Source of the DNA: an uncultured Rikenellaceae bacterium
Lineage (GTDB): Bacteria; Bacteroidota; Bacteroidia; Bacteroidales; Rikenellaceae
Direction of reading: 5' to 3'
DNA length: 64,000 nt
NCBI GenBank assembly: GCA_947038405.1
Contig: CAMQVY010000011.1
Coordinates: forward strand, 1-64,000
The position numbers and the translations under genes are program-made. The notes below the pieces were generated by a model that saw nothing but the letters and a program-made list of their open reading frames with translations, did not search any database and was not told the DNA's origin. Shown here one piece after another: positions 53,139-62,870 of the stretch. Every line of letters begins with the position of its first letter. The stretch's first letter is position 1.

Positions 53139-56100
53139 TCAATTTTTAGGTACTTTAATCTTAAAAAATAGTGCGTATGTAATTGGCAAAACTAATATTG
53201 TAAGTAGTGTTGCAACAAAAAGCCCTCCCATAATAGTCGCTGCCATACCTCCAAACATGGAGTCAAATAGCAGTGGCAACATACCTAGTATCGTTGTTCC
53301 AGAGGCCATCACCACAGGGATTATACGAGAACGAGTAGCACTCATAAGTGCATCATATGGCATCTTACCATCACTCTGTTCGACTTCAATCTGATCGACT
53401 AAGACTATTGCATTTTTAATATTCATACCTACCAGACCCAGTAATCCGAGCATTGCAAAGAAGTCAAACATCTTACCCATTACGAGTAATCCAAGTACGA
53501 CTCCAATAAATACCATTGGCACCATTAGTAGTATCACCGCAGGTTTCTTATAATCTTTAAAGAGCAGCAGCAGTGTTATGAATATCAATATAAATGTTAG
53601 TGGCATATTTGCAGCCAATGCAGAATTCGATTGTGCTTGCGACTCCTCCTCTCCAAATACTTTAAACTGATACCCCTCTGGAATAACAATATCACTCTGC
53701 ACCCTATCGTATATCTGAGTAAATAGCTCTTTCGTATTTACACCTCTTTGAGGATCACACTGAGCCATCATCACTCGTTGACGATTGTATCTCTTTATTT
53801 GATTAAACTCATACGAGTAGTCGAAACTCGATACAACTTGCTCTAATGGTTGTACCATCCCCTTAGGAGTCATAATTGGAATCGTCCTCATGTTACTCAG
53901 ATCATAGCCCGTCATATTTTCATCTCGCATCAAGATAGGCATGAATTGATCCTTGCGCCTAAATACTCCGACATTATATCCATTAGTTGCAAGATTTAAC
54001 TCCTGAGCTACATCCTTTCTATTTATCCCAACCCTAGCACCTTTTATTTGCGAGTAGTCTGGAGCCCACGTAGGAACTCTATTACCCCAACTATTACGAA
54101 CTTTATCACTACCTGGTATCTGATTCATTATGGCTTCAACTCTTGAAGTGAGAGCAATAAGTGTATCGACATTATCTCCAATAAAACCCATCTCTATTGA
54201 TGCTTCAACAGCTGGAGATAGTTTGAATAACGAAGAGCGAAGAAGTATATCAGGGTAATTAGATGATACATACTCATTAAATCGAGACTCTACGACATTC
54301 GTTGAATCCTTAGTTGTAAGCTCCACGAGTATATTTGCAAAATTTGGCTTAGGACCAAAAGAGCTACTAGCCAAATAGTATCGAGGTGGTGAACTCCCCA
54401 TCGTTATAGATACATTCTTAACTGATGGCTGCTTAACTAACCACTTCTCCACACTCTTCATATCAGACTCCATGTATCTAATATTATACCCCTCTGGCAT
54501 AAAACAATCGGCTCTAAAATATGGCTTATCGAGATTTGGGAAGAAATTTTGGGGCATAGTCCCCATAACAACCAAAGATAGAACAAACATCGCAACAACC
54601 CCCATAAGAGTTAATACTCTATGTCTAAGTAGTGCAGCCAATAGTGAGTCGAATCGCTGATAGAATTTTGATGTATATGGCTCTTTAACCTTGTCGGGAT
54701 TCACTTCCTTCAGCATAAACGATCCAAAAAGAGGTGTTTGACTAAGTGCTAGAACCCAACTTAATATCAATGATATAGCAAGAACAACAAACAGTGGTTT
54801 CACAATCTCAGCAACAGATGACGGGGCAAGATATAGCGGAAGAAATGAGCAAATAGCGATAACCGTAGCACCAAGTAGTCCCCACTGAGGAGCAACAGCA
54901 CCATTTATCAAGGCATCTCTACGTTTTACCCCTCTCTGCATTCCAACCATTGCGTTATCTGCAACTACGATTGCATTATCCACCAGCATCCCCATTGCAA
55001 TTATGAATCCAGCTAGAGAAGTTCGATTCAACCCCTCACCAACAAACATCATTATCAGCAAAGTCCCACCGATTGAGAATAACAGAGAGCTACCAATCAG
55101 AATACCTGCACGTAGTCCCATTACAAGCATAATCACAAGAATTACGATTATAATAGACTCCATAAGGTTAATTATAAATGTATTATTAGCCTCACGTGCT
55201 ATAACATTCTCTGGATATAGAGCAACAAGCTCTATCCCGATAGGCATTTGAGCATGGATCTTATTTAATGCTTCCGTTACTCGATCTCCTACCTCTACAA
55301 CATTTTCACCTTGATTGGTTGATACCCCAATACCAATGCCTCTCTCGCCATTGATACGCATCAAAGTAGCTGGAGGTTCAGAATAGCTCTCTTCAACCGA
55401 GACAATATCACCCAATCTTATTTGACGACCACTCTTCATTGTCAATATCTGATCTGCAATATCCTCTACACTTCCATAAGTCCCAGACTCAACAATCCGA
55501 ATCTGCATACTACCTGCAACTTTCACTCCACTATTAATAATAGTATTCTGTTGATTAAGAATAGCCACTATTTCGTCTAGCGAAATAGACAATTTACTCA
55601 ATTCCGAAAGACTAATAGATAGATTAACAACTGGTGTCTGCTCTCCGTAGAGAGTAATTTTCTGCACCCCTGAAATGGTTACAAGCTCCTTTTTCACCAA
55701 CTGCGCCCAATCTCTCAACTCATCATAACTAAATCCCTCATCGGCAGTTAATCCATAATATATCCCAAATACATCTCCAAAATCATCCGACACAGTTATC
55801 GAAGATGCACCTTGAGGGAGCTGTGGTTGAACGTTAAGAGTTTTTCGACGCAACTCATCCCACATTTGAGGCATATCTTCAGAGTTCGTTGCAGGATCAA
55901 GCTCTATCATAATTTTAGATGATCCATAGTACGAATCAGAACTAATCTTATATACATTTCGCATTGTCTGTATCTCTCTCTCAATAGGCTCCGTAATTAG
56001 CCTCTCAACTTCATCAGGAGTTGCCCCAGGATACCTTGTAATAATTGCCGCTGTCTTTATCACAAATGGAGAGTCCTCCTTCTTTGGAAGTTTATTGAAG

Positions 56101-56183
56101 GCAATTACTCCTCCAATCAACATTACGGCAAGAAAAAACCAGATAACCTTACTATTATCTAACGAATATTTAGGTATATTCAT
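53139..56183 (-). CDS. RND efflux permease (AcrB/MexF-type)
   Basis: The 1,014-residue inner-membrane pump has the RND pattern of 12 helices and two large periplasmic loops. It opens with NIPKYSLDNSKVIWFFLAVM and contains ITRYPGATPDEVERLITEPI, the GMLVDNAIVVADNAMVGMQR segment of helix 4 with its charged residues, and GLVGMNIKNAIVLVDQIEVE in helix 10. Substrate class (drug, lipid or metal) cannot be decided; the charged helix 4 (VDNAIVV) fits a drug/hydrophobe exporter rather than a heavy-metal pump. It lies 9 bases after the adaptor gene and 5 bases before the TolC-like gene. Confidence 0.95.
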   Translation of the reverse strand: MNIPKYSLDNSKVIWFFLAVMLIGGVIAFNKLPKKEDSPFVIKTAAIITRYPGATPDEVERLITEPIEREIQTMRNVYKISSDSYYGSSKIMIELDPATNSEDMPQMWDELRRKTLNVQPQLPQGASSITVSDDFGDVFGIYYGLTADEGFSYDELRDWAQLVKKELVTISGVQKITLYGEQTPVVNLSISLSELSKLSISLDEIVAILNQQNTIINSGVKVAGSMQIRIVESGTYGSVEDIADQILTMKSGRQIRLGDIVSVEESYSEPPATLMRINGERGIGIGVSTNQGENVVEVGDRVTEALNKIHAQMPIGIELVALYPENVIAREANNTFIINLMESIIIVILVIMLVMGLRAGILIGSSLLFSIGGTLLIMMFVGEGLNRTSLAGFIIAMGMLVDNAIVVADNAMVGMQRGVKRRDALINGAVAPQWGLLGATVIAICSFLPLYLAPSSVAEIVKPLFVVLAISLILSWVLALSQTPLFGSFMLKEVNPDKVKEPYTSKFYQRFDSLLAALLRHRVLTLMGVVAMFVLSLVVMGTMPQNFFPNLDKPYFRADCFMPEGYNIRYMESDMKSVEKWLVKQPSVKNVSITMGSSPPRYYLASSSFGPKPNFANILVELTTKDSTNVVESRFNEYVSSNYPDILLRSSLFKLSPAVEASIEMGFIGDNVDTLIALTSRVEAIMNQIPGSDKVRNSWGNRVPTWAPDYSQIKGARVGINRKDVAQELNLATNGYNVGVFRRKDQFMPILMRDENMTGYDLSNMRTIPIMTPKGMVQPLEQVVSSFDYSYEFNQIKRYNRQRVMMAQCDPQRGVNTKELFTQIYDRVQSDIVIPEGYQFKVFGEEESQAQSNSALAANMPLTFILIFITLLLLFKDYKKPAVILLMVPMVFIGVVLGLLVMGKMFDFFAMLGLLGLVGMNIKNAIVLVDQIEVEQSDGKMPYDALMSATRSRIIPVVMASGTTILGMLPLLFDSMFGGMAATIMGGLFVATLLTILVLPITYALFFKIKVPKN

Positions 56184-56192
56184 AATCAGTAA

Positions 56193-57239
56193 TTATTTAA
56201 GTACTTTAACTTTTTCACCCTCACTCAATCTATAAACCCCCGCAGAGACAACCTCTGTATTTGGAGCAAGACCTTTTTTCACCGTCACCATATCACTTCC
56301 AAATAGATCCCCGAGTTCGACACTCTGAGTATGTACAATTCCATCATTATCGCATACCCACACCAAAGTACCACCACTTGCAGGTGAGTATATCGCATTT
56401 ACAGGAACTGCTGTCATACCCTCTCTACTTTTATTGTTAATCTTCATATTAACATTACATGACATACCAGGAGAGATTAAATATTTACCCTTATTAACTC
56501 TTGGATCGTCAATCATAATAGCCACAGGAATCCCTGTTGCATCAGATGATGACTCCACGTACTCATGCATACGTGCTGTAAAAAGTACATTAGGATAGTT
56601 GTCAAATCTAACCGTCAATCGCATATCTGGCAGGGACAATAGAGACAACGCATTGTCTGGCATCGTAAATTTTACCTTCGCAGTTCGAGGAGCAACCAAT
56701 CTAACAACAGGCTCTCCCGCATTTGCTCTCTGATAATTATTCAAATAAGTCTTCTCAATATTTCCATAGAATGGAGCAAATAGTCGAGTATCTTCCAGTG
56801 CACCCTCTGCATTTTCAAACGCAGATTTGCTCTCTTCATATTGTGTTTTTGCAATTTCGTAATCTTGCAGAGATACAGCCTGATGTTTTAATAATCTCCC
56901 CATACGCTCAAAACGTGCTTTTGCACTAACCATCACAGATCGTGCGGCATCCTCTTTATACTGAAAATCACGAGGATCTAAGCGAGCAATTAAAAACCCT
57001 TTATCAACAATTTTACCATCCTCAGCATCAAGGAGTGTAAGTTGACCCGACACTCTAAATGCGAGCTCTGCGATCTCTTCAGCAACAGACATACCTGCAA
57101 AATCCTTATTAATCAGACCTAGCGACTCTGTTTTATATAACTTAACAGGTCTTACACTATCATTCTTAGTGGGGGTACTAGAGCAACCATATATAAGCAA
57201 TAGTGCAAACAATAATATAGACAATACATTTTTAAACAT
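56193..57239 (-). CDS. RND efflux periplasmic adaptor, lipoprotein
   Basis: With the ATG at 57239 the protein has 348 residues; a TTG four codons upstream is possible. The lipoprotein signal ends LLIYGCSS (Cys 19). The membrane-fusion layout follows: a lipoyl half (ELAFRVSGQLTLLDAEDGKI), alpha-helical hairpin (about 95-145; KEDAARSVMVSAKARFERMG), second lipoyl half (LFAPFYGNIEKTYLNNYQRA) and a beta-barrel domain ending VVSAGVYRLSEGEKVKVLK. It bridges the pump and the outer-membrane channel. It is the first gene of the three-gene RND operon, behind a 316-base region with two large hairpin repeats. Confidence 0.93.
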   Translation of the reverse strand: MFKNVLSILLFALLLIYGCSSTPTKNDSVRPVKLYKTESLGLINKDFAGMSVAEEIAELAFRVSGQLTLLDAEDGKIVDKGFLIARLDPRDFQYKEDAARSVMVSAKARFERMGRLLKHQAVSLQDYEIAKTQYEESKSAFENAEGALEDTRLFAPFYGNIEKTYLNNYQRANAGEPVVRLVAPRTAKVKFTMPDNALSLLSLPDMRLTVRFDNYPNVLFTARMHEYVESSSDATGIPVAIMIDDPRVNKGKYLISPGMSCNVNMKINNKSREGMTAVPVNAIYSPASGGTLVWVCDNDGIVHTQSVELGDLFGSDMVTVKKGLAPNTEVVSAGVYRLSEGEKVKVLK

Positions 57240-57267
57240 ATGCAATAACAATTAGACGTATAGATTA

Positions 57268-57340
57268 TAAATACAAAATATGATTTGCAGTTATGACGTC
57301 AAGAATCATACCACAAATCATATTTGAAAGAGTGAGATTA
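57268..57340. repeat. Tandem hairpin unit, copy 1
   Basis: AATATGATTTGCAGTTATGA pairs with TCATACCACAAATCATATT (arms of about 19 bases with two mismatches and one bulge) around a 9-base loop that holds CGTCA. It is nearly identical to copy 2. After it, AGAGTG (57329-57334) pairs with CACTCT (57345-57350). Confidence 0.8.
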
Positions 57341-57445
57341 ACTGCACTCTATGTCTAGTACAATCGAGTTATCTAAAATTATAAATCCTCTATAATGATG
57401 TAACTTATCTTTTTTAATCCAATATATCTACTTACACAATGGTCC

Positions 57446-57518
57446 TAAATACAAAATATGATTTGCAGTTATGACGTCACACATCATACCACAAATCATA
57501 TTTAAAATGGTGAGATTC
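57446..57518. repeat. Tandem hairpin unit, copy 2
   Basis: The same arms as copy 1 with a different loop tail (CGTCACACA instead of CGTCAAGAA). After it, TGAGATT pairs with AATCTCA (57511-57530) and AGAGCA pairs with TGCTCT (57535-57556); the sequence of these stems differs from copy 1 but stems are kept at matching places. Confidence 0.8.
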
Positions 57519-57567
57519 ATTACAATCTCAAAACAGAGCACAATCAATTATGCTCTTATAGTAAAGT

Positions 57568-58419
57568 CTAGTAAGCCTTCAAGCTCATATCCAAACTCTT
57601 AATCTGGTGCGTCAAAGCTCCTACTGATATAAAATCTACTCCACATTCAGCATACTCTCTTAGTGTATCAAAAGTGATACCTCCCGACGACTCGATTTCC
57701 GTTGCTCCATTTATCTTTGCAACAGCCTCTATTGTCATCTCTGGAGTGAAGTTATCAAGCATGATTCTATCGACACCACCCAAAGCTAGTACCTCATCAA
57801 TATCAGACATTGTTCTCACTTCAACCTCAATCTTGAGTGATTTTCCCTTTTCAACAAGGTACTCTTTAACTCTATTAATAGCCGCCGTTACTCCACCTGC
57901 GAAATCAATATGGTTATCCTTAATAAGAACCATGTCAAATAGCCCCATACGATGGTTCACACCACCACCAAGTTTAACTGCCATTTTATCTAATACTCTC
58001 ATTCCTGGAGTAGTTTTTCGCGTATCCAATACTTTACACTTCAACCCCTTTAACTCATCGACATATATAGCAGTCTGCGTAGCAACACCGCTCATACGTT
58101 GCATAATATTCAACAATATACGTTCAGATTGCAGAAGAGTAATAGTCTTCCCCTCGACATAAAATGCAACATCACCAACACTCACTCTATCTCCATCATT
58201 AATCAACTGCTCAAAAACGATTTCAGAATCTAGTCTTTGTAAGACTATTTTAGCGATTTCAATTCCAGCAATAATTCCATCCTGCTTCACAAGCAGTTTC
58301 ATTCTACCGTGACTATCAGCAGGTATAGTACTTAATGATGTATGATCACCATCTCCAATATCTTCTCTAATTGCTAACTCAATTAGTTCATTCACAAAAG
58401 GTATGTATTCTCTCTCCAT
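57568..58419 (-). CDS. nadC: Nicotinate-nucleotide pyrophosphorylase (carboxylating)
   Basis: The 283-residue enzyme turns quinolinate into nicotinic acid mononucleotide in de novo NAD synthesis. Motifs: REDIGDGDHTSLSTIPA, ERILLNIMQRMSGVATQT, KVLDTRKTTPGMRVLDK (quinolinate-binding Arg and Lys), GGVNHRMGLFDMVLIKDNHI and SSGGITFDTLREYAECGVDF. Length is normal. nadA and nadB are not in the window. It is divergent from ilvD, sharing a 237-base upstream region. Confidence 0.96.
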   Translation of the reverse strand: MEREYIPFVNELIELAIREDIGDGDHTSLSTIPADSHGRMKLLVKQDGIIAGIEIAKIVLQRLDSEIVFEQLINDGDRVSVGDVAFYVEGKTITLLQSERILLNIMQRMSGVATQTAIYVDELKGLKCKVLDTRKTTPGMRVLDKMAVKLGGGVNHRMGLFDMVLIKDNHIDFAGGVTAAINRVKEYLVEKGKSLKIEVEVRTMSDIDEVLALGGVDRIMLDNFTPEMTIEAVAKINGATEIESSGGITFDTLREYAECGVDFISVGALTHQIKSLDMSLKAY

Positions 58420-58476
58420 TTTTATATTATTTAAAAAAATATTAGTTTAATTATCTATTAATTAGGTAAAAAATTA

Positions 58477-58484
58477 TAACTTTG
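58477..58484 (+). promoter_or_regulatory. Candidate -7 box of the ilv operon
   Basis: TAACTTTG matches TAnnTTTG, about 170 bases before the ilvD start, leaving a long 5' leader. The -33 region has TTAG at about the right place, a weak match. Confidence 0.5.
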
Positions 58485-58563
58485 TAAGTGAAAGGTTCTA
58501 AGCATATGTTGTAATTTGTTACTTAAATTGTATTAAACTTAGCTCTTTTCATAAAAAAACTCA

Positions 58564-58605
58564 TGTGTAAGTTATGGTATTATACTAAAGCCTATAATTT
58601 ACACA
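58564..58605 (+). other. Hairpin in the ilvD 5' leader
   Basis: TGTGTAAGTTAT pairs with ATAATTTACACA (12 pairs, one G-T wobble) around an 18-base loop. No T-tract follows, so it is not a normal terminator. It could be part of a leader regulatory structure. Confidence 0.5.
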
Positions 58606-58656
58606 CAGTTTATAAGTATCAAACCACCTACAAACAGGGTCAAATATACAAAAAAA

Positions 58657-60465
58657 ATGAGAGTACTCAAAAGTAATACGTCAACACAAGGTAGAAAAAT
58701 GGCAGGAGCACGAACATTATGGCGTGCGAATGGTATGAAGAGTGAACATATGGGTAAACCTGTGATTGCAATTGTGAATTCATTTTCTCAGTTTGTACCG
58801 GGTCATGTGCATCTACACAATATTGGTCAACAGATTAAGGCTAGAATTGAAGAGCTGGGGTGTTTCGCAGCAGAATTTAATACAATAGCCATTGACGATG
58901 GTATTGCGATGGGACATAGTGGAATGTTATATTCACTACCGTCAAGAGATATTATTGCTGATAGTGTTGAGTATGTAGTTAATGCACACTGTGCTGACGC
59001 AATGATATGTATCTCAAACTGTGACAAAATTACTCCAGGAATGTTAATGGCTTCAATGCGACTAAACATTCCATCTGTATTTGTATCAGGTGGAGCTATG
59101 GAGGCTGGTCTAGTTGATGGAAAATATATGGATCTCGTAGATGCAATGGTTAAAGGTGCAGATGATACTACACCAGACGATGAACTTGAGAGAGTAGAGG
59201 CTGGAGCCTGTCCAACATGTGGTAGTTGCTCTGGAATGTTTACTGCAAACTCAATGAACTGTCTAACTGAGGCATTAGGTCTATCACTTCCAGGAAATGG
59301 AACAGTACTTGCGACACACGAAGAGAGAGAGAAGTTGTTTATGAAAGCGGCTGATCTTATCGTAAGAAATGCAAATGACCACTACTTTAACGATAATGAC
59401 AATGTTCTTCCTCGCTCAATAGCTACCAAAGAGGCATTTATGAATGCAATGTCACTTGACATTACAATGGGTGGATCAACAAATACGGTACTACATCTAT
59501 TGGCTATCGCTCACGAGGCAGAAGTTGACTTCACTATGAACGACATTGACTCACTTTCGAGAAAGATTCCAGTACTATGTAAAGTAGCACCAAGTAGTTC
59601 ATACCATATTCAAGATGTGAACCGTGCAGGAGGAATTATTTCGATACTAGGAGAGTTAAACAAAATAGGTCTACTCAACACATCTACATATAGAGTTGAT
59701 TATCCAACGCTAAAAGAGGCAATAGAGGCTAATGATATATTAAGCCCAACAGCAACAAAAGAGGCAATAGATAGATCACACTCAGCTCCGGGAGGGGTGT
59801 TTAATATAACTTTAGGCTCTCAAAACAACCAGTATAAGGAGCTAGATACAGATAGAGAGCTAGGTTGCATTCGCTCTTCAGCACACGCTTATTCTCAAGA
59901 TGGAGGATTAGCAGTTCTAAAAGGAAACATTGCAAAGAGTGGATGTATCGTAAAAACTGCTGGAGTTGATAGCTCGATCCTTCGCTTTGAAGGTACTGCT
60001 AAAGTATTTGAATCACAGGAAGATGCTTGCGCAGGAATCCTTGGAAGTAAAGTTCAAGCTGGCGATGTTATCATTATTAGATATGAAGGACCTAAAGGTG
60101 GTCCTGGAATGCAAGAGATGCTATATCCAACATCATATCTAAAGAGTGTAAAATTGGACAAAGTGTGTGCATTAATTACAGATGGTAGATTTAGCGGAGG
60201 AACTTCTGGTCTATCTATCGGACACGTATCTCCAGAGGCTGCGGCAGGAGGAGAGATCGCTGTAATTGAAGACGGAGATAAAATTATTATAGACATACCA
60301 AATAGATCAATAAATGTTATGTTAAGTGACGAAGAGTTAAGTCTCAGAGCGAGTCGAGTCGTCACATATGCTCCTTTATCAAGAAAGAGAGATATCAGTA
60401 AGGCACTAAAAGCCTATGCGTCAATGGTATCTTCGGCAGATAAAGGTGCTGTTAGAGTTATTTAA
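58657..60465 (+). CDS. ilvD: Dihydroxy-acid dehydratase
   Basis: The 602-residue iron-sulfur enzyme makes the 2-keto acid precursors of valine and isoleucine. Conserved parts: [30 protein letters not shown], and the cluster-binding [20 protein letters not shown]; the C-terminal [20 protein letters not shown] is also present. Length is typical of the short IlvD class. It heads the operon ilvD-ilvB-ilvN-ilvC. Confidence 0.97.
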   Translation: MRVLKSNTSTQGRKMAGARTLWRANGMKSEHMGKPVIAIVNSFSQFVPGHVHLHNIGQQIKARIEELGCFAAEFNTIAIDDGIAMGHSGMLYSLPSRDIIADSVEYVVNAHCADAMICISNCDKITPGMLMASMRLNIPSVFVSGGAMEAGLVDGKYMDLVDAMVKGADDTTPDDELERVEAGACPTCGSCSGMFTANSMNCLTEALGLSLPGNGTVLATHEEREKLFMKAADLIVRNANDHYFNDNDNVLPRSIATKEAFMNAMSLDITMGGSTNTVLHLLAIAHEAEVDFTMNDIDSLSRKIPVLCKVAPSSSYHIQDVNRAGGIISILGELNKIGLLNTSTYRVDYPTLKEAIEANDILSPTATKEAIDRSHSAPGGVFNITLGSQNNQYKELDTDRELGCIRSSAHAYSQDGGLAVLKGNIAKSGCIVKTAGVDSSILRFEGTAKVFESQEDACAGILGSKVQAGDVIIIRYEGPKGGPGMQEMLYPTSYLKSVKLDKVCALITDGRFSGGTSGLSIGHVSPEAAAGGEIAVIEDGDKIIIDIPNRSINVMLSDEELSLRASRVVTYAPLSRKRDISKALKAYASMVSSADKGAVRVI

Positions 60466-60541
60466 GAGTTGCGTTGATTAGGGTAAAAAAGCTCTAATAA
60501 CAACATAGCTTATTAACATTTCGTTCTATTTACTAATCTTA

Positions 60542-60588
60542 ATTTAGATATAGTTTAGATTCACTACTAATTTGAACTGTATCTAAAT
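60542..60588 (+). other. Hairpin between ilvD and ilvB
   Basis: ATTTAGATATAGTT pairs with AACTGTATCTAAAT (14 pairs including one wobble) around a 19-base loop, 20 bases before ilvB. No T-tract follows. It could affect ilvB translation or transcript processing; function is inference. Confidence 0.5.
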
Positions 60589-60607
60589 AATTTAAGACTC
60601 CACAAAT

Positions 60608-62305
60608 ATGGCAAATACAAAAAAGGTTAAAGGATCAGAAGCTCTGTTACTTTCATTAATCGCTGAAGGTGCAGATATAATATTTGGTTATCCAGGAGGG
60701 CAAGTAATTCCTGTGTACGACAGCCTATACGACTATAGCAGTAAAATTAGACATATTTTAACTAGACATGAGCAAGGAGCAGTCCATGCAGCGCAAGGAT
60801 TTGCACGTGCTACAGGTCAAGTTGGAGTCTGTTTAGCAACTTCAGGACCTGGGGCTACGAATTTCATCACAGGTATTGCAGATGCGATGTTAGATTCGAC
60901 TCCTATCGTATGTATTACGGGGCAAGTTCCCGCTTCAATGCTAGGAACAGACGCCTTTCAAGAGGCTGACATGGTGAGTATGACAACACCCATAACAAAG
61001 TGGAACTTTCAAGTTACATCTGCATCAGAGATACCTGGAGCGATAGCAAAAGCATTTTATATTGCTCGTTCAGGGAGACCAGGACCAGTTGTTATTGATA
61101 TAACAAAAAATGCTCAAGTAGAGGAGTTTGACTTCTCTTATGAGCCATGCACCTCTTTAAGAAGCTACCTTCCAACCCCAACTATTGAGCACAGTGCAAT
61201 AGATAGTGCAATAGAGATGATTAATAGCGCGTCAAAGCCCCTTTTAATCATAGGTCAAGGAATTAAGCTATCTAATGCGGAGAAGGAGCTTATATCATTT
61301 GCAGAGAAGGGTAACCTTCCGATTGCTACTACTCTTATGGGAATCTCAGCAGTACCGAACCATCACCCACTATTCATAGGAAATTTGGGTATGCACGGTA
61401 ATGTCGCAGCAAACAGAATGACACAAGATAGTGATCTTATTATAGCTATTGGGATGCGATTTAGCGATCGTATCACAGGTGATGTAAATAGTTACGCTCC
61501 AAATGCAAAGATTATTCATATTGACATTGACTTATCTGAGTTAGGTAAAAACCTTCGTGTTGACCTACCTATTAAGGCAGATGCAAAGGGTGCACTAGAG
61601 CTCTTGATTAAGGGAGTTAAACACATTGATAGAGCAGATTGGTTTGCGTTTGCCACAGAGATGGATGCAATAGAGAAGAGCGAGGTTACAGATAATTGCA
61701 GCGACCCTAACGGCGAGTACATTTCGATGGCACAAGTTATTCAACAACTTGCTGTCGCAGAGGAATCTAATGCCATAATAGTTACAGATGTTGGTCAAAA
61801 CCAAATGTTTAGCGCATTATACTCTAGATTTAACCATACACGAAGTTTCATCACTTCTGGAGGTTTAGGTACTATGGGTTATGGATTGCCAGCAGCTATT
61901 GGGGCAAAAGTTGGTGTTCCAGAGAGAGAAGTGGTTGCAATTATGGGTGATGGAGGATTTCAAATGAACATCCAAGAGCTAGGAACAATTATGCAAGAGA
62001 ATTTAGCTCTTAAAATGATAGTACTTAACAACTCATTTTTAGGTATGGTACGTCAATGGCAAGAGTTATTTTTTGATGCACGCTACTCTTTCACAAACTT
62101 AGCAAATCCAGATTTTGTTGCAATTTCAAAAGCATACAATATCCCAGCAAAAAGAGTTACATCACCAGCAGAACTAAACCAAGCATTAGAAGAGTTAGTG
62201 AATGCAGAGGGTTCGTACCTACTAGAGATCTGTGTAATGAGTAAAGAAAATATATTCCCAATGGTACCAGCGGGAGCTTCGTTATCAAAATTAATCTACA
62301 AATAA
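60608..62305 (+). CDS. ilvB: Acetolactate synthase large subunit
   Basis: The 565-residue ThDP enzyme condenses pyruvate to acetolactate (or acetohydroxybutyrate). It shows IIFGYPGGQVIPVYD, RHEQGAVHAAQGFARATG with the catalytic Glu, LATSGPGATNFITGIADAM, and the ThDP-Mg motif GDGGFQMNIQELGTI with MIVLNNSFLGMVRQWQ. The small regulatory subunit follows after 9 bases. A hairpin lies in the 142-base gap after ilvD. Confidence 0.97.
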   Translation: MANTKKVKGSEALLLSLIAEGADIIFGYPGGQVIPVYDSLYDYSSKIRHILTRHEQGAVHAAQGFARATGQVGVCLATSGPGATNFITGIADAMLDSTPIVCITGQVPASMLGTDAFQEADMVSMTTPITKWNFQVTSASEIPGAIAKAFYIARSGRPGPVVIDITKNAQVEEFDFSYEPCTSLRSYLPTPTIEHSAIDSAIEMINSASKPLLIIGQGIKLSNAEKELISFAEKGNLPIATTLMGISAVPNHHPLFIGNLGMHGNVAANRMTQDSDLIIAIGMRFSDRITGDVNSYAPNAKIIHIDIDLSELGKNLRVDLPIKADAKGALELLIKGVKHIDRADWFAFATEMDAIEKSEVTDNCSDPNGEYISMAQVIQQLAVAEESNAIIVTDVGQNQMFSALYSRFNHTRSFITSGGLGTMGYGLPAAIGAKVGVPEREVVAIMGDGGFQMNIQELGTIMQENLALKMIVLNNSFLGMVRQWQELFFDARYSFTNLANPDFVAISKAYNIPAKRVTSPAELNQALEELVNAEGSYLLEICVMSKENIFPMVPAGASLSKLIYK

Positions 62306-62314
62306 CAGAGGATT

Positions 62315-62839
62315 ATGGACAAAGAGTATATACTAATAGCGTTCACCGAGAATCAAATCGGAGTGTTAAATAGGATAACCACTTGTTATCTTCGACGTAA
62401 AATAAATATTGAGAGCCTCAAGGTATCTGAATCATCAATTAAGGGGATTAGTATGTTTGTTATCTCATCTTATACCTCACTTGAGACAATAACAAAGATA
62501 ACTAAACACGTTAGTAACTTCGTAGAGGTATTAGAGGTTAGTTACTACGACTCAAATGAGTTAATTACGCAAGAGATTGCACTCTATAAAGTATCTTCGG
62601 ATATGTTTAGTGGAAGTGAGCGAGTCGATACCATTCTCAACCAATTTGGAGCAAGAATGGTGGAACTCACCCCTAAGTATATCGTTATTGAGAAGACGGG
62701 TACTAGAGAAGAGATCGAGTCAACGAGAGATAAATTGGATCAAGGAGGACATTTAATTGAGTTTACACGCTCAGGTAGTGTTGTTCTTCACCGCAAGTCT
62801 ATTGACAAAATACTTAACAATTTAATACAAAACAAATAA
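62315..62839 (+). CDS. ilvN: Acetolactate synthase small (regulatory) subunit
   Basis: The 174-residue protein has an N-terminal ACT domain (about 1-78; LIAFTENQIGVLNRITTCYL and INIESLKVSESSIKGISMFV) that binds valine, and a C-terminal regulatory domain (to 174; VELTPKYIVIEKTGTREEIE). It activates and gives feedback control to IlvB. Length is the normal bacterial one. It lies 9 bases after ilvB and 31 bases before ilvC. Confidence 0.94.
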   Translation: MDKEYILIAFTENQIGVLNRITTCYLRRKINIESLKVSESSIKGISMFVISSYTSLETITKITKHVSNFVEVLEVSYYDSNELITQEIALYKVSSDMFSGSERVDTILNQFGARMVELTPKYIVIEKTGTREEIESTRDKLDQGGHLIEFTRSGSVVLHRKSIDKILNNLIQNK

Positions 62840-62870
62840 TAAATACATATATAAAAATTAAAAGAGAATT

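Larger units (their letters stand above)
57252..57567. other. Intergenic region with tandem structured repeats
   Basis: This region separates nadC and the RND operon, both on the minus strand. It contains two copies of a structured unit 178 bases apart (57268-57340 and 57446-57518), each followed by further related stems. No reading frame of interest is visible. On the minus strand it would be the 3' UTR of nadC and the 5' UTR of the efflux operon. Confidence 0.8.

Noticed and set aside
57293-57302. ATGACGTCAA/ATGACGTCAC in both tandem repeats, similar to a CRE-type regulator site
   Set aside because: The match is to a eukaryotic motif and lies in the loop side of a hairpin; no bacterial regulator with this site is known to me.
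58564-58677. Short open frame in the ilvD leader starting ATGTGTAAG and overlapping the ilvD start
   Set aside because: It is rich in Tyr, Lys and Thr rather than Ile, Leu or Val, and its start codon lies in a hairpin stem; no evidence of translation.
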